In this document: piece after piece, positions 27,377 to 35,149 of the stretch | Layout: every line of letters starts with the position of its first letter | Position numbering within the stretch: position 1 is the stretch's first letter | Notes under the pieces: generated by a model | Told to the model about the DNA's origin: nothing | Database searches by the model: none | The model's input: only the letters and a program-made list of their open reading frames with translations | Position numbers and translations under genes: made by a program | IMG/VR virus record: IMGVR_UViG_3300037071_003643 | Location: 1 to 54,747 of that record | Reading direction: 5' to 3' (one strand) | Source: a virus | DNA: 54,747 nt

Positions 27377-28332
27377 TGCCGCTCGTGGGGAGGGTCGTCG
27401 GCGTCGAGGACGTCTCGATCGGCTCCTCGGTCGTGATCGCGGCGAGCGCGACCGATACCGAGCTGGAGGTCGAGGACTCTCTCTGGTATCCGCAGGACGG
27501 GGGCACGCTGCAGGTCACGCTCGCGGCCGACGGCTCGGTCTTCACGATCGACTATGACTCGGTCGATGACGCGACGGACATCATCACGCTCTCGGACCCG
27601 CTTCCCTCGAACGTCGCGGTGGACGATCTCGTGGTGGTCTACCCTCCCGCGTATGAGCGCCTCGCGACGATCGAGCTGGAAGGCGCCGACGGCGTACCCG
27701 TCGCCGCGCTCGTACCCCACGCACTGCGCCTGCAGATCTTCCCCGGTGTGCGAGGCGAGGTCGAGAGCGCCGAAACGGTCATCGTCCACGAGGACGAGCC
27801 AGGCTCGTTCGTCATCACCGATGTTCTTGGCGAGCAGCCCTCGATCGCGACCGGCGACGACCCGATCATCAGGCCGAACGGCTTTCCTCGTCTCGTTGCC
27901 GGCGCCGAGGCCGTCGCGACGACGACGGCGACCGATACGTCGATCGACTTCACGATCATCGAGATCGACACGGACCTGTTCGTCACAGCGAATACGGCGC
28001 GGTTCCGTATCCCGTTCGATGGTCAGTACGACATCAGGATGAGCATCCAGTGGGCACTAGGCGGGGGCGATCGCCGCATCTGGGCGGAGCGCTCGATCGA
28101 CGACGGCGCCAACTTCACCGACCTACGGGAAGAGGGAGCGGCAGACGATCGAGACGCGGTCGGAGGCTCGCCGACCATCCACGGCTTCGCGCCGCCGAGC
28201 ATCACGCTCCAGGCCGGAGACCTCGTGCGCTTCCGGCGCAGGCAGGAGTCGGGCTCGGGCGTCGCGCTCCAGAGCGCGCGCTGTCAGATCATGTTCATCG
28301 GCCCGTCTGGGCAACAAGGCAACGCACCCTAG
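27376..28332 (+). CDS. Minor tail protein
   Basis: 318 residues, mostly beta-pattern. The N-terminal 100 residues (VVIAASATDTELEVEDSLWY, DDLVVVYPP) resemble short beta-modules of tail tip proteins. The C-terminal 120 residues (FRIPFDGQYDIRMSIQWALG ... GDLVRFRRRQESG) look like a C1q/TNF-like jelly roll often used for receptor binding. It begins on the stop of the hub gene and ends 15 bases before the endolysin. Confidence 0.6.
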   Translation: MPLVGRVVGVEDVSIGSSVVIAASATDTELEVEDSLWYPQDGGTLQVTLAADGSVFTIDYDSVDDATDIITLSDPLPSNVAVDDLVVVYPPAYERLATIELEGADGVPVAALVPHALRLQIFPGVRGEVESAETVIVHEDEPGSFVITDVLGEQPSIATGDDPIIRPNGFPRLVAGAEAVATTTATDTSIDFTIIEIDTDLFVTANTARFRIPFDGQYDIRMSIQWALGGGDRRIWAERSIDDGANFTDLREEGAADDRDAVGGSPTIHGFAPPSITLQAGDLVRFRRRQESGSGVALQSARCQIMFIGPSGQQGNAP

Positions 28333-28347
28333 GAAGGGGAGAACGAG

Positions 28348-29064
28348 ATGAGTGATGAGTATCAGTTCTCAGTAGGGGACGGGGATCCCGACTGGTCTCC
28401 CGGCAAGAAGGAGTTCCGCGACGTCTACGACAACGTGTTCGACCGACTGCGGTTCCACAAGGGCGAGGGCTTTACGATCAAGGAGCGTCCGGACGGCGAG
28501 GAGGGGCCGAAGCGTCGGCTGAGCGAGATCGACGACAAGCTCTTCCCTCAGCTGAAGCAGTCGAAGTACGGGACCGTGTTCGCGGTAAAGGCCAAGAGCG
28601 ACGGGTTCACGATGCTGATGCGGCGCAAGGAGGTCAAGGAGACCGATAAGGGGCAGCTCGTGATCGCGCAGGCCGCGTCGCGCGAGGGAACCCCGTACGT
28701 ATTCGGTGCGACCGACTGCTCGTGGCTCACACAGCAGTGCGTGAACGCCGTCACCGGTCTCCTGCTCCCGCACAACGCCGCGATGCAGCGAGCCGACGGT
28801 CGAGTGAAGCGCATCTCTCGCGCGCAGCTCAAGCCCGGCGATCTCGTGTTCATCGACGACCTGCACCACGTCGCGCTGTTCCTGGACGACAAGTACGGCG
28901 GGCGCGTCTGGGACACCGAGCCGCATAACACGAGCGTCCCTGGCAACTGGATGAGCGATAACGACGGGATGCTCGGCGTGGGAGTACGCATCCGCCCGAT
29001 GTTCCTCCCGTGGTACTGCGGCAGGATCGACAGCTTCGGTCGTATCCCAGAGGTCAACGGTTGA
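28348..29064 (+). CDS. NlpC/P60-type endolysin or tail hydrolase
   Basis: 238 residues. The peptidase half starts near 105: GTPYVFGATDCSWLTQ supplies the nucleophile (Cys 124), and LKPGDLVFIDDLHHVALFLDD the His (173 or 174). A third polar residue may come from WDTEPHN. NlpC/P60 enzymes cut gamma-D-Glu-diaminopimelate bonds. The first 100 residues are charged and may bind wall. Three membrane-type genes follow at once, so a lysis role is likely; no signal peptide, so holin-dependent. AAGGGGAGAACGAG precedes the ATG. Confidence 0.8.
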   Translation: MSDEYQFSVGDGDPDWSPGKKEFRDVYDNVFDRLRFHKGEGFTIKERPDGEEGPKRRLSEIDDKLFPQLKQSKYGTVFAVKAKSDGFTMLMRRKEVKETDKGQLVIAQAASREGTPYVFGATDCSWLTQQCVNAVTGLLLPHNAAMQRADGRVKRISRAQLKPGDLVFIDDLHHVALFLDDKYGGRVWDTEPHNTSVPGNWMSDNDGMLGVGVRIRPMFLPWYCGRIDSFGRIPEVNG

Positions 29065-29065
29065 G

Positions 29066-29215
29066 GTGGCCACCGACTGGCAGAGCGTACGGCTGATCAT
29101 CGCCGTATGCGCTGGTACGGCCGTTCTCGTCCTCGGCGTCCTCAAGAACGAACCCGCCGCGATGACCGTCGGCGCGGGTCTCATCGGCTTCTCCCCAGCT
29201 GCGAAGGGACCTTGA
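29066..29215 (+). CDS. Small membrane protein of lysis cassette
   Basis: 49 residues from GTG 29066, immediately after the endolysin stop. One or two short hydrophobic segments are visible: RLIIAVCAGTAVLVLGVL and a second weaker AAMTVGAGLIGF. Size and place suit a holin or antiholin. The frame is too short to be certain, but its fit between two coupled genes supports it. Confidence 0.6.
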   Translation: MATDWQSVRLIIAVCAGTAVLVLGVLKNEPAAMTVGAGLIGFSPAAKGP

Positions 29216-29216
29216 C

Positions 29217-29489
29217 GTGGTGGATGCGGACGAACGACGCGGCGCGTTCTGGTTCGCCTGGTGGTTCATGGTGTTCGTTGTCACCGTGGGGTTCTACATC
29301 CAGGCCCGTACCATCCATCGCCTAGCCGAGGACGAGCGAACGCACGCCGCCCAAGTGGAGCGAGTGCAGGCACGCACCACCAACAACGCCGAGCAGCTGT
29401 GCGCGATGTTGGTCGAGATCGCCGACCCGAGCGACGCTCAGGTGATCATCACGGTGTTCCGCAACCTGGGGTACAGCTGCACCGCCTAG
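29217..29489 (+). CDS. Membrane-anchored coiled-coil protein, lysis cassette
   Basis: 90 residues; two GTG codons (29217, 29220) can start it. A single strong transmembrane segment (FWFAWWFMVFVVTVGFYIQA) is followed by a helical, charged region and two Cys near the C-terminus. This looks like a spanin-like or holin-accessory protein: N-terminal anchor, outward domain. A role in lysis is inferred from place between two membrane genes. Confidence 0.6.
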   Translation: MVDADERRGAFWFAWWFMVFVVTVGFYIQARTIHRLAEDERTHAAQVERVQARTTNNAEQLCAMLVEIADPSDAQVIITVFRNLGYSCTA

Positions 29490-29504
29490 AGCAAGGAGGG
29501 CAAC

Positions 29505-29849
29505 ATGCTGGAAGTCGTTGCAGTGGTCGGCGCTCTGTCGCTGACCGTCACGAAGGTCGTGGACTTCATCCGCAACCTCGTCGATAAGGGCGACACCAAA
29601 CCGAAGTGGTTCTGGAACGTCGCCGCGCTCGTCGTGGGGTTGGCGTTCGCGCTCGGTTGGCAGCTCGATATCTCCGAGGCGGTACTGAAGTTGGTGCCAG
29701 CTCTGAGCGAGAACGCCGACCGCCTCGCCGGTATCTCGGGTCAGATCCTGAGCGGCGTCGTCATCGGCATGGCGGCTGGCTTCTGGCACGAGCTGCTAGA
29801 CGCGCTATCGAGCGTCGCGAACAAGAACAACGCGACAGTCGTTCGATAG
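29505..29849 (+). CDS. Holin (candidate)
   Basis: 114 residues with two to three hydrophobic stretches: LEVVAVVGALSLTVTKVVDF, FWNVAALVVGLAFALGW and ISGQILSGVVIGMAAGFW. The latter pair with the short hydrophilic turn resembles actinophage holins. AGGAGG precedes the ATG. It is the last gene of the rightward late operon, 8 bases before the terminator stem begins. Confidence 0.7.
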   Translation: MLEVVAVVGALSLTVTKVVDFIRNLVDKGDTKPKWFWNVAALVVGLAFALGWQLDISEAVLKLVPALSENADRLAGISGQILSGVVIGMAAGFWHELLDALSSVANKNNATVVR

Positions 29850-29857
29850 CACAATAG

Positions 29858-29902
29858 GGACCCCCGGCGTTCGGTTCTCCCCTAGCGCCGGGGGTCCTTC
29901 TT
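29858..29902. terminator. Strong rho-independent terminator between convergent operons
   Basis: A perfect 12-base-pair stem, GGACCCCCGGCG at 29858-29869 with its complement at 29886-29897, has a 16-base loop and is followed by TTCTT. It lies between the last plus-strand late gene and the last minus-strand early gene, so it can stop both. Only the plus side has a visible short T-rich tract. Confidence 0.85.
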
Positions 29903-29913
29903 GCTGTCTGGGG

Positions 29914-30102
29914 TCAGGAGGCGAATCGACCGCGCACTTGCTCCAGCTCGCGGATCATCTGCCGTAGCCCGTTCGCGACGATGAGCTCCTCGGGTCGATC
30001 GAATCCGGTACGACGCTGAAACTGGTAGCAGGCGGTGCATCGAGCGTTCGCGCGCGAGACTCGACCGCAGTAGGGGTTCGCGCACTTACGAGAGAGGGTC
30101 AA
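29914..30102 (-). CDS. Small CxxC zinc-finger protein
   Basis: 62 residues from TTG 30102, overlapping the upstream gene stop (TTGA). CANPYCG and CTACYQF form two Cys pairs about 14 residues apart, a small zinc knuckle; the rest is helical (EELIVANGLRQMIRELEQV). It is the promoter-distal gene of the early operon, next to the terminator. Function not known. Confidence 0.6.
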   Translation of the reverse strand: MTLSRKCANPYCGRVSRANARCTACYQFQRRTGFDRPEELIVANGLRQMIRELEQVRGRFAS

Positions 30103-31274
30103 CCGTTCTGCTCCATCGCGTCGATCAGCTCGAGGAGGTCCATAGGCTCTGCGCTGGAGTGTAGCGCTTCGTCTACTCGCTCGTCCCAGGATGGTCCAGA
30201 GGCAGCTGGCACCAGGGCCTCGACGATCTCGCTCTGCTCGTCGCTGGCCTCCTGCGGCGTGAGCATGTGCTCGGGACCGATCTCCACGCCGTCGATCTCC
30301 ACGATGGTCTTACCGGTGAAGTCGCTCGCCGGTGGCTCGACGATCTCGGGCTTGCGCAGCCCCTCGTGGCGGCGCGGCCAGTAGTCGGGACGCGGGATCC
30401 ACTCGCCGTTCTCCAGGACCTCGAGACCCATGCCGAAGTCATCGACCTCGGGTAGCGGCTCGCTCTCGTCCTTGCGCTTCAGCGTCTGCTTGAACACGCT
30501 GTAGTCCACGTGGTGATGGTCGCGCCCGAACTTGAACGCGAGCCGTGCGACGTCCGGATGGAGGTCCACGATCATCTGCGACTTCGGCATCGTGCCCTCG
30601 GCCGCGTAGAACGCCTCCGTGTTGCCCCCGCCGATCACCTGCGTCCTGATCTTGTCGGCCAGGAACGCATTGAAGAGGACGGTGCAGAGACCGTCCTTCA
30701 GGATGCGCAGCGAGAGGTCCGTGTCCTCGTTGTAGCGCCCGCGCCACCGGTAATCGACGTCGTTGCGATTCAGTATGCAGGAGTAGATACGGGTGTTCAG
30801 GTAGTACGGCGATCGCGGCGGGACCTTCGAGACGATGAACATGAAGTATTGGAAGCCCGCCTGCCCGATGTTCTCGAAGCGATCGCAGAAGACCTCGGCC
30901 GCACGCATGATCGTCCCGTCGGCCACGGGTGTCTTCAGGTTGCGGTTGAAGCGATGGAAGTTCAGGATGTTGTCGTCCATCACCCAGTGCCACGCGTGAC
31001 CCTCGGCGATCGAGTGCTCCCACACGAAGTTGCGCGCGGGACCCGGGCCCTTCGACTTCGTGTCGCCGAGATCGTCGCACGTGTCGTACTGCCGCTGGTA
31101 TTCGGGATCGAGCACGAGCAGCCGCTCTCTCGGGAGGTACAGCGCGTAGTCCTCCAGCTGCTGCTCTTCCACGACGACACGATACGGGACGCCGATCTTG
31201 TCGAGCGCCTTCGGCGTGAGCATCGTCTTGGCGCGCGACTTCGAGACGATGTAGACCGGTGCGACGGGGTTCAC
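30099..31274 (-). CDS. TET-associated-type DNA base glycosyltransferase (TAGT)
   Basis: 391 residues from GTG 31274. The first 220 residues match the GT-A fold family known as TET-associated glycosyltransferase: YIVSKSRAKTMLTPKALDK, WHWVMDDNILNFHRFN (DDN as metal motif, about 100-102), NTRIYSCILNRN, RWRGRYNEDTDLSLRILKDG and NAFLADKIRTQVIGGGNTEAFY. In the family it adds sugar to 5-hydroxymethyl-pyrimidines in phage DNA. The C-terminal 120 residues are acidic and poorly conserved. A C5-cytosine methyltransferase lies 3.2 kb upstream in the same operon; no TET/JBP hydroxylase is seen. Family known, substrate here inferred. Confidence 0.75.
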   Translation of the reverse strand: MNPVAPVYIVSKSRAKTMLTPKALDKIGVPYRVVVEEQQLEDYALYLPRERLLVLDPEYQRQYDTCDDLGDTKSKGPGPARNFVWEHSIAEGHAWHWVMDDNILNFHRFNRNLKTPVADGTIMRAAEVFCDRFENIGQAGFQYFMFIVSKVPPRSPYYLNTRIYSCILNRNDVDYRWRGRYNEDTDLSLRILKDGLCTVLFNAFLADKIRTQVIGGGNTEAFYAAEGTMPKSQMIVDLHPDVARLAFKFGRDHHHVDYSVFKQTLKRKDESEPLPEVDDFGMGLEVLENGEWIPRPDYWPRRHEGLRKPEIVEPPASDFTGKTIVEIDGVEIGPEHMLTPQEASDEQSEIVEALVPAASGPSWDERVDEALHSSAEPMDLLELIDAMEQNG

Positions 31275-31441
31275 TGATCGTCTCCCTCAAGGCAGTCGTC
31301 GTGTCGTCGAGCGAATCCGCCGAATACGTCGGCCGCTTGGACGAGTAGCAGCCCGATGGGTAGCGGCTCGCTCGCGCCGCATCGCTTGCACTCCATCTGC
31401 TGCGTGTTCGCGTTCGCGACGGCCCAGGTATTCTCGCTCAT
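31271..31441 (-). CDS. Small zinc-ribbon-like protein
   Basis: 56 residues. The ATG at 31441 overlaps the upstream stop (ATGA) and its own stop overlaps the glycosyltransferase start, so the longer frame was rejected. MECKRCGASEPLP is a CxxC knuckle; the C-terminus ends RRHDDCLEG with a further Cys. Possible DNA-binding accessory of the modification operon; this is positional inference. Confidence 0.6.
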   Translation of the reverse strand: MSENTWAVANANTQQMECKRCGASEPLPIGLLLVQAADVFGGFARRHDDCLEGDDQ

Positions 31442-31722
31442 CGCTGCGGCTCCTCGCTGCGGTACTGCTTGTCCACGAACTTCACGTGCTCCAGCTTCGG
31501 GTACCAGATCGACGGCGTGATGCTGTGATCGGTGTTCGCGAGCGATTCCTGCCCGACCAGGATGAGGAAGGCGCGGCGATCGTCCTTGCTCGCGAAGTGC
31601 ACCAGCATCGAGCAGTCGGGTTCGAGTACGTCGTTGGCGTACTCCGGCATGCCCTTCCAGTCGTCGGCCCATCGGTCGTACTCCGAAGCGTCGAACATCC
31701 CGCCCGTGCCCTCATCGCTCAT
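31438..31722 (-). CDS. Conserved phage protein, MPEY/SIWYPK type
   Basis: 94 residues containing DDWKGMPEYANDVLEP, MLVHFASKDDRRAFLILVGQ and TPSIWYPK. This arrangement is a widespread small phage protein often seen beside DNA-modification genes or ParB-like genes; its activity has not been established to my knowledge. GGGGGAGAACTGCG precedes the ATG. It couples to the zinc-ribbon and glycosyltransferase genes, which suggests it serves DNA modification. Confidence 0.65.
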   Translation of the reverse strand: MSDEGTGGMFDASEYDRWADDWKGMPEYANDVLEPDCSMLVHFASKDDRRAFLILVGQESLANTDHSITPSIWYPKLEHVKFVDKQYRSEEPQR

Positions 31723-31879
31723 CGCAGTTCTCCCCCTCGACGCACTCGCTGTGATCGTCGGCGTCGTGCTTCGCGAGGATTGCGAACCCGCGCGGGTCGC
31801 CTATCTCGCCGTGTCCCTGGCAGTAGTCGTAGGGATCCCCGCATACGGGGCATCGTCCCACGTACTCCTCTTCCATCAT
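31712..31879 (-). CDS. Small Cys/His zinc-binding protein
   Basis: 55 residues from ATG 31879, overlapping the upstream stop. GRCPVCGDPYDYCQGH carries three Cys and a His, and AKHDADDHSECVEGENC adds more, enough for one or two metal sites. GGGGAGA lies 10 bases before the start. The upstream in-frame extension lacks support. It overlaps the next gene by 11 bases. Confidence 0.6.
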   Translation of the reverse strand: MMEEEYVGRCPVCGDPYDYCQGHGEIGDPRGFAILAKHDADDHSECVEGENCDER

Positions 31880-32061
31880 CGCCAGTATTCTCCCCTCATC
31901 TTGTCGTGCCACTTCGGGCTCCAGCCGATGCATACGCACTTCGAGCATCCCTGGAGGATAGCCCATGTTCCGGCGTTCGTCGTGTGAGCGTGCGCGTCGT
32001 GCTTGCACCTGCAGTTCGGGACCTTCGGCGCATCGAGGCCGAGCTCACGCGTGTCTACCAT
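31876..32061 (-). CDS. Small Cys/His-rich protein
   Basis: 61 residues. NCRCKHDAHAH and GCSKCVCIGW are two Cys/His clusters that could coordinate zinc; the spacing between them is about 20 residues. It starts with ATG directly after the preceding stop and ends in an ATGATGG overlap with the next gene. Family resembles short phage zinc proteins with no assigned role. Confidence 0.6.
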   Translation of the reverse strand: MVDTRELGLDAPKVPNCRCKHDAHAHTTNAGTWAILQGCSKCVCIGWSPKWHDKMRGEYWR

Positions 32062-32520
32062 CTAGAGATCGCCGCCCGCGAGCCGCTGCGCCTGCTTCAG
32101 TGCGGTCTCTGCTCGTTCAGCTCTCGTCGCGATCGCGTCCTCATCGCTCGCCTTCCAGGCCTGCTCGTACGGGTCGGCCCCCGGCATCGCCTCGACGAGC
32201 GCCGAGTGCGCCTGGTGCGCGGCATCGACCATCCGATTCACGGCGCGGCCGGCGCGCTCCACCTGAGATCGCGTCCGGTCCTTGCTCTCGGCGAGCGCGG
32301 CGTCCTCGGTCGGCCTGCTGTACTTGATATCGGTTCGACTCCCACCCGCTGCCATCGCTCCCCCGCCGAGCGAGTAGGCGAGATCGTAGGCGTGCGAGTA
32401 GCGAGCGCGGAGCTCCTTGATCATCCGCTCGACCTCGATCAGATCCTCCATGACGACGCGCGGCGATCGCGGGTGCTTCACCGACTTCGCCTTGCGCGTC
32501 GTCTCGCCGTTGTTCGTCAT
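32062..32520 (-). CDS. Helical hypothetical protein
   Basis: 152 residues from ATG 32520, which overlaps the HNH gene stop (ATGA). The first 20 residues are basic; the rest is mostly alpha-helical with heptad-like charge, e.g. MEDLIEVERMIKELRARYSH and RAERAETALKQAQRLAG. No cysteine and no membrane segment. The in-frame extension to 32847 is a shadow of the HNH gene. Function unknown. Confidence 0.62.
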   Translation of the reverse strand: MTNNGETTRKAKSVKHPRSPRVVMEDLIEVERMIKELRARYSHAYDLAYSLGGGAMAAGGSRTDIKYSRPTEDAALAESKDRTRSQVERAGRAVNRMVDAAHQAHSALVEAMPGADPYEQAWKASDEDAIATRAERAETALKQAQRLAGGDL

Positions 32521-33041
32521 GCTGCTTGTCTCCCCCTGAAGTTGCGGATGATCGCGGCCAGGTCGGGCTCGGGCGCCTTGCCTTTCAGTTCGATCTCCAG
32601 CGCGATCAGATCGCCGTAGAGACCGGGCCACTGCTCCTCGACGAACACCTCCCAGCGCGCTTGGTGATTCGTGAACGCGAAGTGATGTCCGCGGCAGAGC
32701 GTCGTCGAGTTTCCCGGGTTGTCGGGCTCGGGACCGACGTACCAGTGGAGCGCGGGGTGAGCTCCGCGCGATCGGATGTGCGCCCACTCGAGGTCCTGGT
32801 CGGTCCCGCAGTAGCGGCAACGGAGATCGCGGAAGCGCTTCACCCACGTCCCGACCGTGAGATCAGCGACGACGCGAGCGTGCTTCTTGCAGTAGCGCTC
32901 GACGCCCTCCTCGATGACGACCGGCGCCGCGTTCTTGCATACGAGCGACCAGGAGCACGGCTTCCCGGGGCGCGACTTCGCCTTCTTGCTCGACTTCGCC
33001 TTCATCGGCGTCTTGCGCTTGATGGGTTGCGATCGCTTCAC
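32517..33041 (-). CDS. HNH endonuclease-like protein
   Basis: 174 residues from GTG 33041. A very basic N-terminus (KRSQPIKRKTPMKAKSSKK) is followed by CSWSLVCKNAA and a CKKHAR pair. Next comes the HNH-type centre CRYCGTDQDLEWAHIRSRG, with NSTTLCRGHH completing the Asn-His positions. This matches phage HNH/NinG-like nucleases that resolve or nick recombination intermediates. The ERF recombinase is in the same operon. Confidence 0.72.
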   Translation of the reverse strand: MKRSQPIKRKTPMKAKSSKKAKSRPGKPCSWSLVCKNAAPVVIEEGVERYCKKHARVVADLTVGTWVKRFRDLRCRYCGTDQDLEWAHIRSRGAHPALHWYVGPEPDNPGNSTTLCRGHHFAFTNHQARWEVFVEEQWPGLYGDLIALEIELKGKAPEPDLAAIIRNFRGRQAA

Positions 33042-33358
33042 GCGTCCACCAGCTGCGCTTCGAGCCAGCGGCGCGCTTCGGCTCTCGTGCTCGCGGCGTT
33101 CCAGCGCTCGAGGAAAGCGTGACGACGGAGCGCGCGTGCTTTATTCGTCTGTCGCTTGCGATACCCGCCCTCCCATACGTGACCGCAGCCGCTGCATTCG
33201 ATCTCCGTGTCGTACCAGACCCAGGCCTGTACCAGGTGGCGAGTACGAACCTCGCAGTAGGGGCAGTAGCTCACAGCTCGGTAGATGAATCCTCGAGGCG
33301 CGCAGATCGCGAGCGTCCCGCTCTCGTTGATAGCGCAGCCGAACCCCGTCTCGCTCAT
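33038..33358 (-). CDS. Zinc-ribbon protein
   Basis: 106 residues with a clear four-Cys ribbon, YCPYCEVRTRH about residues 31-41 and IECSGCGHVW about 53-62, and a basic helical C-terminus (RKRQTNKARALRRHAFLERW). Likely binds nucleic acid. Both ends overlap neighbours by four bases. Proteins of this kind occur in many actinophages without assigned role. Confidence 0.68.
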   Translation of the reverse strand: MSETGFGCAINESGTLAICAPRGFIYRAVSYCPYCEVRTRHLVQAWVWYDTEIECSGCGHVWEGGYRKRQTNKARALRRHAFLERWNAASTRAEARRWLEAQLVDA

Positions 33359-33471
33359 CGCCTCTCCCCCGGGTACAGGACCCCGTAGCTGATAATCCAG
33401 AACGCGAGCATCGTACTCCCGAGTAGCAGCCCTATCGCGAAGCCGAGTGCGAACGCTCGATCGCGCTTCAC
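33355..33471 (-). CDS. Tiny membrane protein
   Basis: 38 residues from GTG 33471, overlapping the upstream stop, and ending on the next gene start. After MKRDR there is one long hydrophobic stretch (ALGFAIGLLLGSTMLAFWII). Too short for standard gene callers, but both junctions are coupled in the operon style. Function unknown; early membrane peptides of this sort often affect host envelope or superinfection. Confidence 0.55.
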   Translation of the reverse strand: MKRDRAFALGFAIGLLLGSTMLAFWIISYGVLYPGERR

Positions 33472-34448
33472 TCGTCCTCGGTCCCGGTGGGGTCGGGCGC
33501 GGGGTCGCCTATCTGCGGTTCGTCCGCGGCGACGAAGGCTATCCCACTCTCAGCTTCGTACCACTCGCCTCCTGGGGTCCCGGTGGGGTCGGGCGCGGCG
33601 GGGGGTGCGGCATGATGCCCGCCGTCGTGTCCCACAGGCTTCATGCAGACCATCTCCGCCCCGCAGGTCCCGGTGGGGACGGTGTGCCAGGGGTCGTGAC
33701 AGGGTTCGGACTCCCCGTGTTTCGGCCTGAGCCCTTCTGCTGTCGCCTCGAATACGCTCCCCTGTTCATACAACTGACGGGTCATGCCGTCCCAGGACGC
33801 CTTCTCGTCCTCGCTTACCTCGCCACACGTCGGGCAGGTCGGTGGGGTGGGGTCGGTGTGCCACGGAGGTAGGTCAGCGTGCGTTGCATCGGTCCAGTCG
33901 GCACCGCCGCCGCTATGGGCATCGGTGTGACCCGTAGCTTTAGTGCAGGTGAACGTTTGGTGTTCGAGGGCACGTTCGGTGATGGTGTCGCCGCAAGTCT
34001 TCTCCGGCTCCCCCTCCTCGGAAGCTAGAGCAGCGCGGGCGGCGGATAGGGCAACGCGACCGTCCTTCTGCGCCGCCGCAACTAGCCGCTCGAACATGGT
34101 GGTCCCGGCGTTCTGCGTGTTGTTCAGGACCCATAGCATCGACCCGATGCCCTTCTCGGATTCCTCCAACGCTTCGGTGAGGGATACGACACGGGCCTCG
34201 GCAACGCTGGCACGCCGGGCGTTGTCGCTGGCCTGCTTGTGAACCGCGTCGGCGCTGTGCCTCGCTGCGTCCCTCTCGGCCTCTAGCTTCGTGCTGTCGT
34301 GCAGCATCGCTCGCCATTCGTTGTCGCGCTTCTCAATCTCGGCCTCTAGGGATGCGACGTGGGCGACGGCAAAGCACACGAAGCACCGGCCCCCGGGTTC
34401 GTGTTTGGGATGTGCCCGCATCATCGCCTCGAAGTCCGGCTCGTTCAT
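33468..34448 (-). CDS. Coiled-coil and Cys/His-rich protein
   Basis: 326 residues from ATG 34448 (overlap with methyltransferase stop); the longer frame is a shadow. Residues about 1-30 have HPKHEPGGRCFVCFAVAH, then a coiled coil (SLEAEIEKRDNEW ... EALEESEKGI). After that come Cys/His-containing stretches (FTCTKATGHTDAHSGGG, CPTCGEVSEDE, CMKPVGHDGGHH) resembling degenerate repeats for metal. The tail is Pro/Gly-rich with PDPTGT repeated. No family recognised. Confidence 0.6.
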   Translation of the reverse strand: MNEPDFEAMMRAHPKHEPGGRCFVCFAVAHVASLEAEIEKRDNEWRAMLHDSTKLEAERDAARHSADAVHKQASDNARRASVAEARVVSLTEALEESEKGIGSMLWVLNNTQNAGTTMFERLVAAAQKDGRVALSAARAALASEEGEPEKTCGDTITERALEHQTFTCTKATGHTDAHSGGGADWTDATHADLPPWHTDPTPPTCPTCGEVSEDEKASWDGMTRQLYEQGSVFEATAEGLRPKHGESEPCHDPWHTVPTGTCGAEMVCMKPVGHDGGHHAAPPAAPDPTGTPGGEWYEAESGIAFVAADEPQIGDPAPDPTGTEDE

Positions 34449-35149
34449 TCGGCCTCCCCTGGGGACGTGGATACGCGGGCGATCGCGAGCAACTGCTCTC
34501 CGATGAAGCGCGTATAGGCGGGCGGGATCGACTCGCTTAGTTCGTGCCCCGTCATCTCCCAGTCCACCCCCATCGCTGCTTTGTGCTCTTCGAGATCGAC
34601 CGCGCCGGTGTAGCCTCCCGAGATCGAGAGGACGCGGAGCGGCGTCGTGCGGTTCCACGCCGGAGGGTAGATGCGCGGGTAGGCGCCATGGATACAGGGC
34701 GGTGCCATCAGTACGACGTTCGACTCGAACTTCCGGTGGCGACGTATCGGGAGACCGAACGACGAGCCGCAGAGCTTGATCGCGTCGATGAGCGGAGCGC
34801 GCGGGACGTTCTCGATGACGTACGGCAATCCCGTACTGCGCAAGATCGTGCGCGTCGGCTCGATCAGGTCGGGATAGTTCTCGCGATTCTTGATCTTGAC
34901 GGCCTGGGAGAACGACTGGCACGGCGGGCTCGCGTGGATCGCCGAGACGGGTCGACCGTCGAACGTCACGACGCCGCTCGCGGGCCCGTCCCAGAGCGCG
35001 GTGAGTTCGAGCGCGTCGCCCTGATAGAACTCGAACGGGTAGTGCGGCTGGGGGTCGAGATCGACGCCGATGACCTCGTAGCCCGCCTGGTGATATCCCA
35101 TCGACGCGCCCCCTGCGCAGCAGAAGAGATCGACGAGGAGCGGCTTCAT
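34445..35149 (-). CDS. DNA C5-cytosine methyltransferase
   Basis: 234 residues from ATG 35149. Motif I is VDLFCCAGGASMGYHQAG with the acidic VD afterward. Motif IV ASPPCQSFS carries the nucleophile Cys (77). Motif VI is YVIENVP (about 110-116). Motif VIII-like RRHRKFES and a short end IPPAYTRFIGEQLL complete the fold. The protein is compact, with a short target-recognition region, as in phage Dcm-like enzymes. It makes 5-methylcytosine at an unknown site. With the glycosyltransferase in the same operon it may feed a hypermodification pathway. Confidence 0.85.
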   Translation of the reverse strand: MKPLLVDLFCCAGGASMGYHQAGYEVIGVDLDPQPHYPFEFYQGDALELTALWDGPASGVVTFDGRPVSAIHASPPCQSFSQAVKIKNRENYPDLIEPTRTILRSTGLPYVIENVPRAPLIDAIKLCGSSFGLPIRRHRKFESNVVLMAPPCIHGAYPRIYPPAWNRTTPLRVLSISGGYTGAVDLEEHKAAMGVDWEMTGHELSESIPPAYTRFIGEQLLAIARVSTSPGEAE

